NCBI GenBank assembly: GCA_014304965.1
Contig: JACRTZ010000112.1
Span: forward strand, 1-12,468
DNA length: 12,468 nucleotides
Source of the DNA: Vulcanimicrobiota bacterium
GTDB taxonomy: Bacteria > Vulcanimicrobiota > Vulcanimicrobiia > Vulcanimicrobiales > Vulcanimicrobiaceae
Direction: 5' to 3'
The notes below the pieces were generated by a model, which worked only from the letters and a program-made list of their open reading frames with translations, was not told the origin of the DNA and did not search any database. Below, one piece after another: positions 1-6,276 of this stretch. Each line of letters opens with the position of its first letter. The stretch's first letter is position 1. Made by a program: the position numbers and the translations under genes.

Positions 1-1
1 C

Positions 2-61
2 GTAACGATGATGCGCACCGCCCTCGTTGTATCGGCCTGCGGTCACGCGCTCCTGTTCTAG
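2..61 (+). CDS. Possible 3' end of an upstream gene (partial)
   Basis: An open frame enters from the left edge and ends at a TAG at 59-61. It would encode a 19-residue tail ending in VSACGHALLF. Fifteen of its 19 codons end in G or C, which matches the coding style of the downstream genes. No family can be recognised from so few residues, and it could be chance. If real, the gene would end 60 nt before livH and might belong to the same transcript. Confidence 0.3.
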   Translation, partial: VTMMRTALVVSACGHALLF

Positions 62-121
62 GCCCGAAAAGGTGTTCGCGTCGTCGCGACCGGAAGGGGG
101 AGCCCTCCACCGGAGCGTGCA

Positions 122-982
122 TTGCATCTTTTCTTTCAAGAGCTGCTGAATGGTCTCGTGGTCGGCAGCATTTACGCGCTCGTTGCGCTCGGTCTCGCGC
201 TCGTGTACGGCACGATGGAGATCCCCAATTTTGCCCACGGGCATCTGTACATGCTGGGGGCTTACGCCGCGTTTTTCGGCGTGACGGTCGCGCACATCGG
301 CTACTGGCCGGCGATGCTCTTCGCCGTCGCCGTTCTGGCGGCGCTCGGCGTCGTGCTGGAGCGTCTCGTGTTTCGGCCGTTACGCGGCGCGCCGCCGGTC
401 AATGCCGTCATTGCCGCCGTCGGCGTGCTCTTTTTCCTCGAGGCGTTTGCGCGGCTCGCGTTCGGGGCCGACTTTCGCGTGCTGCCGACGCCGTACGACC
501 ACGTCGTTCGCGTCGCCGGCCTCGTGGCCACGCAGCAGCAGTTGATCGTCATTGCGGCCGCGGCGCTGCTCATGGGCGGACTCTTCTTTTTCCTCAAGCG
601 CACGCTCGCCGGCGCAACCATCGAAGCCGTCGCTCAAGATCGCCTCGGCGCCGCGCTTGTCGGCATCGATGCCGACAAGGTCTCGATGCTCGTGTTTGCA
701 ATCTCGGGCGGCCTCGCCGCCGCTGCCGCCACGCTCATCGCTTCGATCAGCCTGATCTATCCTTCGATGGGTTTTACGGTCATCCTCAAAGCGTTTGCCG
801 TCATCGTCCTCGGCGGCATGGGCAGCGTCCCGGGCGCAATCGTGGGCGCGTTCATCTTGGCGCTGGCCGAGAGTTTCGGGGCGACGTACATCTCGACAAG
901 CTATCAGGACGTCATCGCCTTCTCACTGCTCATCGTGATCTTGACTTTCCGGCCTACCGGCCTGTTTGCGCGCCGCACGTGA
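122..982 (+). CDS. livH: LivH-type branched-chain ABC transporter permease
   Basis: This is an inner-membrane permease subunit of a HAAT-family (branched-chain amino acid type) ABC importer, pairing with LivM. The 286-residue length fits LivH. The protein is almost entirely hydrophobic, with about eight predicted membrane segments. The family-typical stretch EIPNFAHGHLYMLGAY lies near residues 33-48, and the GGMGSVPGAIVGA loop typical of the C-terminal half is also present. The start is TTG at 122, with GGAG at 112-115 six bases upstream. No better ATG lies upstream in frame. The stop overlaps the livM GTG (GTGA), so the two are probably translationally coupled. What is transported cannot be told from the permease. 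Confidence 0.93.
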   Translation: MHLFFQELLNGLVVGSIYALVALGLALVYGTMEIPNFAHGHLYMLGAYAAFFGVTVAHIGYWPAMLFAVAVLAALGVVLERLVFRPLRGAPPVNAVIAAVGVLFFLEAFARLAFGADFRVLPTPYDHVVRVAGLVATQQQLIVIAAAALLMGGLFFFLKRTLAGATIEAVAQDRLGAALVGIDADKVSMLVFAISGGLAAAAATLIASISLIYPSMGFTVILKAFAVIVLGGMGSVPGAIVGAFILALAESFGATYISTSYQDVIAFSLLIVILTFRPTGLFARRT

Positions 983-1929
983 GGACGCGCACGTTGCCTG
1001 CGGCTTGGAGCCTCACAGCAATCCTCGCGCTCGCGCTGCCGGCGGTCGTGCACAATCCGTATTACTTACAGGTGATCGTCGGCGGCTACGTCACGGCGAT
1101 TGCCGTGTACGGCCTCAACGTCATCCTCGGATACGCGGGCCAGCTTTCGCTCGGGCATGCGGCCTTTTTCGGCATCGGCGCCTATACGGTCGCGCTCTTG
1201 GAGACGCGGGCCGGCCTGTCGTTTTGGCCGGCGCTTGCGGCCGGTTGTGCGCTCAGCGTCGCGATCGGTTACCTCGTCGGGGCGATCTCGCTGCGAACGC
1301 GCGGCCATTATTTCGCGATCTTTACCGCCGCCGTAGGCGTCATGATCGGCGTCGTCTTCACCAACGACCAGCAGCTCACGAACGGCAACATCGGCATCGT
1401 GAACATCCCGCCGCCCGCGCCGATCGGACCGATCTCGTTCGAGTCGCCCGTCGCCAAGTATTATCTCGTGCTGGCCGCGCTCGCGTTTGCAATCTGGATC
1501 GTCGCACGCGTTCGCTATTCGCTGCTCGGACGCACCTTGCTCGCGCTCGCGAGCAACGAGGATCTCGCGGCTTCGGTCGGCATCGACGTGATGCGCGCAA
1601 AGCGCCTCGCCTTTATGCTCGCGACGTTTCTCGCCGGCCTCGCGGGCGGCATGTTCGCAATCTTCGTCGGGTTTCTCGGTCCCGACTCGAGCGGGCTCGA
1701 TGTCAGCTTCGACATGCTGCTGTACTTGATCGTCGGCGGAGCCGGCACGATCGCGGGCCCGCTGGTCGGCACGCTCGGCATCGTCGTACTCACCCAGTGG
1801 CTGCAGGGTTTCGAACACTACAAGCTGCTCGTATTCGGTCCGCTCCTGATCGTGCTCGTGCGGTTCTTCCCGGCGGGGATCGCGGGGGGATTCGCGCGTT
1901 TGCGTTGGCGCCGGACGGCAACGCCGTGA
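979..1929 (+). CDS. livM: LivM-type branched-chain ABC transporter permease
   Basis: This is the second inner-membrane permease of the HAAT importer. The 316-residue protein is hydrophobic and carries the LivM hallmark GYAGQLSLGHAAFFGIGAY at about residues 51-69. It also has an EAA-loop-like segment (NEDLAASVGIDVMRAKRLAF, residues 193-212), which would contact the ATPases, and GGAGTIAGPLVGT near residue 253. The GTG start at 979 overlaps the livH stop by four bases. The livG GTG in turn overlaps this gene's TGA, giving an uninterrupted chain of coupled genes. The short basic tail (RLRWRRTATP) is unremarkable. E. coli LivM is longer at the N-terminus; this short form is common outside enterobacteria. 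Confidence 0.93.
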   Translation: MRTRTLPAAWSLTAILALALPAVVHNPYYLQVIVGGYVTAIAVYGLNVILGYAGQLSLGHAAFFGIGAYTVALLETRAGLSFWPALAAGCALSVAIGYLVGAISLRTRGHYFAIFTAAVGVMIGVVFTNDQQLTNGNIGIVNIPPPAPIGPISFESPVAKYYLVLAALAFAIWIVARVRYSLLGRTLLALASNEDLAASVGIDVMRAKRLAFMLATFLAGLAGGMFAIFVGFLGPDSSGLDVSFDMLLYLIVGGAGTIAGPLVGTLGIVVLTQWLQGFEHYKLLVFGPLLIVLVRFFPAGIAGGFARLRWRRTATP

Positions 1930-2690
1930 GCCTGCTCGAGGTCAAATCCCTGACCAAACGTTTCGGCGGCTTGACCGCCGTCAACGATGTGAGCTTTTCG
2001 CTCGAAGCGGGCGCCATCACCGCCATCATCGGACCCAACGGCGCCGGCAAGTCCACCTGTTTCAACGTGATCTCGGGATTCTACGCGGCGACCTCGGGAC
2101 GGCTGTTCTTCGAAGGCGCCGACATTACGGCGCTGCCGCTGCACGCGGTGGCGCGCCGCGGCATCGCGCGCACGTTTCAGACGACCGCGCTGTTCGCGAA
2201 TCATAGCGCGCTCGACAACGCAATCGCCGGCTACCGGCAGCGCACGCGCAGCGGTTTCTTCGATGCCCTGTTGCGCACGCCGCGCGAGCGGCGGGAAGAA
2301 CGCGAAGCGCGCGAGCACGCCTATGAGGCGCTGCGCTTCGCGGGTATCGAATCATCCGCGGCGCGCATTGCCGGCTCGCTGTCGCAAGAAGCGCAAAAGC
2401 GCTTGGCCATTGCGATCGCGATCGTCGCCCGGCCCAAGCTCGTGCTGCTCGACGAACCCGTCGCCGGCGTTTCCGGCGATCAAATGGCGCAGCACGGCGA
2501 ACTGATCGCGCGCATGTCGCAGGCCGGCTTCACCGTGTGTCTCGTCGAGCACAAGATGGATCTGGTCATGGGGTTGGCCGACCGCATCGTGGTGCTGCAT
2601 CACGGCCGGAAGATCGCCGAAGGCACGCCGGCGGAAATTCGCGCCGACGACGCCGTCGTCGAGGCATACTTGGGAACCGCCGTTGCTTGA
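1926..2690 (+). CDS. livG: LivG-type ABC transporter ATPase with degenerate signature motif
   Basis: This is one of two cytoplasmic ATPases that drive the importer. The 254-residue protein has Walker A GPNGAGKST (36-44), a Q-loop glutamine in ARTFQ (Q85), Walker B LVLLDEP (172-178) and a switch histidine in VEHK (H209). The ABC signature is odd: residues 152-156 read LSQEA where LivG proteins usually have LSYGQ or similar, so the conserved glycine is Glu and the Gln is Ala. The following ARAL is replaced by AIAI. LivG-like subfamilies with weak signatures are known, so this need not mean inactivity, and the partner LivF has a canonical motif. The start is GTG at 1926, four bases overlapping livM. 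The frame stays open further upstream through livM, but only this part matches LivG. Confidence 0.92.
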   Translation: MSLLEVKSLTKRFGGLTAVNDVSFSLEAGAITAIIGPNGAGKSTCFNVISGFYAATSGRLFFEGADITALPLHAVARRGIARTFQTTALFANHSALDNAIAGYRQRTRSGFFDALLRTPRERREEREAREHAYEALRFAGIESSAARIAGSLSQEAQKRLAIAIAIVARPKLVLLDEPVAGVSGDQMAQHGELIARMSQAGFTVCLVEHKMDLVMGLADRIVVLHHGRKIAEGTPAEIRADDAVVEAYLGTAVA

Positions 2691-3387
2691 GGTCCGCAAT
2701 CTCGCCGTACGGTACGGCGAACGGAGCGCGCTCGAAGACATCGCCTTCGCGATCGGGGAAGGTGAACTCGTGGCGATCCTCGGCGCGAACGGCGCCGGCA
2801 AGACGACGTTGTTCGCCGCCCTCAGCGGGCTCGTGCCCTCGCAGGGTGAGATTCACTTTGCCGGACGCGACATCCGCGGATTGCGCACCGACCGCATCAT
2901 CGCGCTCGGCCTCACGCAGTGTCCCGAGGGCAGAAAATTGTTCCCCGCGCTTTCGGTCGAGCGCAACCTGCAATTGGGCAGTTACGTACGGCGCGCGGAC
3001 CGCGCCGGCAACGAGGCCGCCTTCGAACGCGTCTGCCGCCTTTTCCCGGACCTTCGCTCGCGTCTGCGTCAGGCGGCGGGGTCGCTCAGCGGCGGCCAGC
3101 AGCAGATGGTCGCGATCGGCCGGGCCCTGATGGCGCGGCCTCGGCTGCTGCTCCTGGACGAACCGTTCCTCGGACTCGCGCCCAAGGTGGTGGGAGCGAC
3201 CCTAGCGGCCATCGCCGAGATCAATGGCGAAGGGACCACCGTGCTGCTCGGCGAGCAGAACGCTCATGCGGCGCTTTCGGTCGCGCGCCGCGCCTATGTC
3301 TTGCAAAATGGGCGGATCGTGCTGGAGGGGCCGGCAACCGCACTACGGGAGAACGAACAGGTCAAACGAGCTTTCATCGGCGCTTAG
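2683..3387 (+). CDS. livF: LivF-type ABC transporter ATPase
   Basis: This is the second cytoplasmic ATPase of the importer, forming a heterodimer with LivG. The 234 residues match LivF in length. It has Walker A GANGAGKTT (34-42), the LivF-style Q-loop QCPEGRKLFP (79-88), a canonical signature LSGGQQQMVAIGRAL (135-149) and Walker B LLLLDEP (155-161). LivF proteins carry EQNA rather than a switch histidine, and EQNA is present here (191-194). The start is TTG at 2683, overlapping the livG stop by eight bases. No strong Shine-Dalgarno is visible, so translation probably depends on coupling. A 17-nt gap separates it from livK. Confidence 0.93.
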   Translation: MLEVRNLAVRYGERSALEDIAFAIGEGELVAILGANGAGKTTLFAALSGLVPSQGEIHFAGRDIRGLRTDRIIALGLTQCPEGRKLFPALSVERNLQLGSYVRRADRAGNEAAFERVCRLFPDLRSRLRQAAGSLSGGQQQMVAIGRALMARPRLLLLDEPFLGLAPKVVGATLAAIAEINGEGTTVLLGEQNAHAALSVARRAYVLQNGRIVLEGPATALRENEQVKRAFIGA

Positions 3388-3395
3388 GTCGTTAG

Positions 3396-3399
3396 GGAG
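3396..3399 (+). promoter_or_regulatory. Shine-Dalgarno of livK
   Basis: GGAG within TTAGGGAGATTTT sits five bases before the livK ATG. It is the clearest ribosome binding site in the operon, next to an ATG start. The four upstream genes rely on TTG or GTG and overlaps. This fits the usual need for more binding protein than membrane components (inference). Confidence 0.7.
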
Positions 3400-3404
3400 A
3401 TTTT

Positions 3405-4577
3405 ATGTTTCGTCAACTTCGGGTGCTCTTAGCGAGCGCCGTCATCGCGGCAAGTGCGTTCACCGTGACCGCGTCCGCGCAAACCCCAGGCACGATCGCC
3501 ATCGGGTACAGCGGCCCGCTGAGCGGAGGAGCGGCGCAATACGGAGCCGACGTGCAGCTCGGCATCCAGATGGCAATCGACGAGGTCAACGGGCGCGGCG
3601 GCGTGACCGTCGGTGGAAAAAAGACGCAGTTACGATTGGTGGCCCTCGACGACGCCTACCGGCCCAACGAAGCCGCCACCAACGCGAAACGCTTGGCGCA
3701 GCAAGAGAGCGCCCCGATCATCTTCTGCTCGCACTCGGGCGGCATTTTAGCGATGATGGGTTTCAACGAGAAGCAAACGCCCAAGTTCATCGTGGCCGCG
3801 TATTCGAGCGAGCCGCAAATTCTCAAAGGCGGCAACGCGAGCGTCGTTATGATTCCGCCGCGCTACGACGCATACTTCAAACCCTTCGCCGAAAGCGCGA
3901 TGGCGCGCTTCGGCAAACGGCTCGGCATGATTCCGACCACGACGGCCTACGGCAACGCCTGGACGGCCGGGTTTTCGGCCACGTGGAAAAGCATGGGCGG
4001 AACGGTCCTCACGAACAACGGCGTGGATTACAACACGACCGCCGACTACTCGACCGTCGTCAGCAAGGCGCTCGCCGAGAGGCCGGACGCGCTTTTCGTC
4101 GGCGGACCGTCGCAACCGACGGGCCTCGTGATCAAGGCCGCGCGCGATCAGGGATTTGCCGGCGGTTTCGTCATGATGGATCAAGCGAAGTTCGACCAGA
4201 TCGATCAGGTCATTCCGATCGCAAGGCTCGAAGGGTCGGTCGGCGTGCTGCCGCTGCGCCGCTTTACGGGCCCCGGCATCAACGGATTTCTGAGCAGTTA
4301 TGCCGCGCGGTTCGGCAGCAATCGGGCCGCGAATCCTGAGATGGCGAACAACTATGAAGGCATGCACGTCCTCGCGCGGGCGATCGACATCGCAGGCAGC
4401 GCCGACCCCGCCAAGATCATGGCCGCGCTTCCCGAAGCGGCGCGCACGCTCCCGAATCGCTATCAACCCTTCACGCTGCGCGGCGTGACGAAAACCGGAC
4501 ATCTCCAAGGCGAAGCGTATGCGGCCGTCATCGACCATGGCGCCTATAAGCGGCTGACGATTCCGCCGCTGGAGTGA
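3405..4577 (+). CDS. livK: Periplasmic substrate-binding protein of the HAAT importer (LivK-like)
   Basis: This protein captures the ligand in the periplasm and delivers it to LivHM. It is 390 residues with a classical Sec signal peptide: a short basic start (MFRQLR), a hydrophobic core, and a likely AXA cleavage after A25 (TASA/QT). There is no lipobox cysteine, so it is soluble rather than lipid-anchored. The mature protein opens with IGYSGPLSGGAAQYGADV and DEVNGRGGVTVGGKK, typical of Peripla_BP_6 proteins, followed by DDAYRPNEAATNAKRL. The ligand cannot be read from sequence. The adjacent acyl-CoA ligase suggests an organic, fatty or aromatic acid rather than leucine (inference). The stop lies four bases before the ligase start. 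Confidence 0.92.
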   Translation: MFRQLRVLLASAVIAASAFTVTASAQTPGTIAIGYSGPLSGGAAQYGADVQLGIQMAIDEVNGRGGVTVGGKKTQLRLVALDDAYRPNEAATNAKRLAQQESAPIIFCSHSGGILAMMGFNEKQTPKFIVAAYSSEPQILKGGNASVVMIPPRYDAYFKPFAESAMARFGKRLGMIPTTTAYGNAWTAGFSATWKSMGGTVLTNNGVDYNTTADYSTVVSKALAERPDALFVGGPSQPTGLVIKAARDQGFAGGFVMMDQAKFDQIDQVIPIARLEGSVGVLPLRRFTGPGINGFLSSYAARFGSNRAANPEMANNYEGMHVLARAIDIAGSADPAKIMAALPEAARTLPNRYQPFTLRGVTKTGHLQGEAYAAVIDHGAYKRLTIPPLE

Positions 4578-4581
4578 CTCC

Positions 4582-6213
4582 ATGCGCGGGCTGATGATGG
4601 ATCGGCAGCTTTCGATCGCGTCGATCTTGACCTACGCCGCGACACGGCACGGCGAGGTCGAGATCGTTTCGCGCACGGTCGAAGGGCCGATCCACCGCTA
4701 TACTTATGCGGATGCCGCTCGCCGCACCGCCAAACTCGCGCATGCCTTGCAGGCGCTGGGCGCGGGCCCCGGGAACCGCGTCGCCACGCTCGCGTGGAAC
4801 ACGTTTCGCCACTTCGAACTCTACTACGCGATATCGGGAATGGGCGCCGTGGCGCACACGATCAACCCCCGGTTGCACGCATCGCAGATCGCGTTTATCA
4901 TCAATCACGCAGACGACCGCTTCGTGTTCCTCGATACGACGTTCGTGCCGCTGCTAGAAAGCATCGCCGCGCAGACGCCGCGCGTGAAAGCGTTCGTCTT
5001 GATGTGCGAGGAATCGGCGCTGCCACCGACTTCGTTACCGAACGCCCTGAGTTACGAGGCCTTGATGGCACCGCACTCCTCGGAATTCGCGTGGCCCGAT
5101 CTGGACGAAAACACCGCCTCGTCGCTCTGCTATACGTCGGGAACCACCGGCGATCCGAAGGGCGTCTTGTACACGCACCGCTCGACCGTGCTGCATGCGT
5201 TTTCGAGTTGCATGTCGGAAACCGGCCGCCCGTTTGAAAACAATCGCGCGCTCATGCCGATCGTACCGATGTTTCATGTCAACGCTTGGGGTCTTCCGTA
5301 CTGCGCGCCGATGTCGGGCGCAAAGTTGGTGTTGCCGGGCGCGCTGCACGACGCGGAACCCCTGTACGATCTGCTCGAAAACGAGTGCGTGACCACGGCG
5401 GGCGCGGTGCCGGTCATTTGGCAGCGGCTCCTCACCTATCTGGAGACGACGGGAAAGCCGCTTCGCTCGCTCACCGCGTTGCGGGTCGGAGGTTCGGCCG
5501 CGCCCGCCGCACTTATCGAAGCGTACGAACGTCGCGGCATCGAGGTCGTGCACGGCTGGGGCATGACCGAAACGAGTCCCGTGTGCACGAACGGCTCGAT
5601 CAAGGGCGAGCATCGCGCGGGCGCCGAGCGTTTGAACTACCAGTTGAAGGCGGGCCGCTGCATGTTCGGGGTCGACATGAAGATCGTCGGTGAAGACGGC
5701 CAGACGCTTCCGGAAGATGGGGCCTCGCAGGGCGAACTGCTCGTGCGCGGGCCCTGGGTCGCCAGCGCCTACTACAATGATCCCGCGGCAACGGCGGCGT
5801 TTTTTACGGCCGATGGCTGGTTTCGAACGGGCGACGTTGCAACGCTCGATGCCGACGGCTACTTAACGATCTTCGACCGCAGCAAAGATCTCATCAAATC
5901 CGGCGGCGAGTGGATCAGTTCGATCGATCTCGAGAACGTCGCGGTCGGTCACCCGGGCGTCGAAGAAGCCGCCGCCATCGCGATTCCCGATGCGGAATGG
6001 GCAGAACGCCCAATGCTCGTCGTCGTGCGCAAAGCGGGCAGTGCGCTCGATGCCGCGGAGCTGAACGCCTATCTTGCCGAGCGCGTCGCCAAATGGTGGC
6101 TGCCCGACGAGATCAGATTCATCGCGGACATGCCGCACACCGCGACCGGCAAGATTTCGAAGAAAACGTTGCGCGAACGGTACGCCCAGCCCGCGACGGC
6201 AGCCGGCATTTAA
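4582..6213 (+). CDS. Medium/long-chain acyl-CoA ligase (AMP-binding, AlkK-like)
   Basis: This is an ANL-superfamily enzyme that activates a carboxylic acid with ATP and CoA via an acyl-adenylate. It has 543 residues. Motifs are the P-loop YTSGTTGDPKG (184-194), GWGMTETSP (325-333), FRTGD with D418, FDRSKD with R433, and ATGK with the catalytic lysine K524. The N-terminus (MRGLMMDRQL, then IVSRTVEGPIHRYTYADAA) resembles the AlkK group annotated as medium/long-chain fatty acid-CoA ligases, but chain length and aromaticity cannot be assigned by eye. ATG at 4582 is chosen because GGAG at 4571-4574 is well placed and the family commonly begins with GLMM. In-frame ATGs at 4594 and 4597 are weaker options. 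It is probably cotranscribed with livHMGFK. Confidence 0.9.
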   Translation: MRGLMMDRQLSIASILTYAATRHGEVEIVSRTVEGPIHRYTYADAARRTAKLAHALQALGAGPGNRVATLAWNTFRHFELYYAISGMGAVAHTINPRLHASQIAFIINHADDRFVFLDTTFVPLLESIAAQTPRVKAFVLMCEESALPPTSLPNALSYEALMAPHSSEFAWPDLDENTASSLCYTSGTTGDPKGVLYTHRSTVLHAFSSCMSETGRPFENNRALMPIVPMFHVNAWGLPYCAPMSGAKLVLPGALHDAEPLYDLLENECVTTAGAVPVIWQRLLTYLETTGKPLRSLTALRVGGSAAPAALIEAYERRGIEVVHGWGMTETSPVCTNGSIKGEHRAGAERLNYQLKAGRCMFGVDMKIVGEDGQTLPEDGASQGELLVRGPWVASAYYNDPAATAAFFTADGWFRTGDVATLDADGYLTIFDRSKDLIKSGGEWISSIDLENVAVGHPGVEEAAAIAIPDAEWAERPMLVVVRKAGSALDAAELNAYLAERVAKWWLPDEIRFIADMPHTATGKISKKTLRERYAQPATAAGI

Positions 6214-6248
6214 TCTAGCGGCAGACCCGGCGCCGGCGCGAATTGACG

Positions 6249-6263
6249 GCCGGCGAAGCCGGC
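6249..6263. other. Short GC hairpin between acyl-CoA ligase and comEC
   Basis: GCCGGC-GAA-GCCGGC could form a six-base-pair stem with a three-base loop, in the 63-nt gap after the ligase stop. No T-run follows, so a rho-independent terminator is not supported. It could attenuate read-through into comEC or be chance in GC-rich DNA. Confidence 0.3.
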
Positions 6264-6276
6264 GTGAAGACCCGGC

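Noticed and set aside
966..1925. Open frame upstream of and fused in frame to livG, giving a 574-residue protein
   Set aside because: The first 320 codons read an Arg-rich, non-family sequence over livM. Only the part from GTG 1926 is LivG, and the GTGA overlap explains the junction.
3747..4583. 278-codon minus-strand open frame opposite livK
   Set aside because: Arg/His/Asp-rich antisense reading without motifs. livK is intact on the plus strand with a signal peptide and family motifs.
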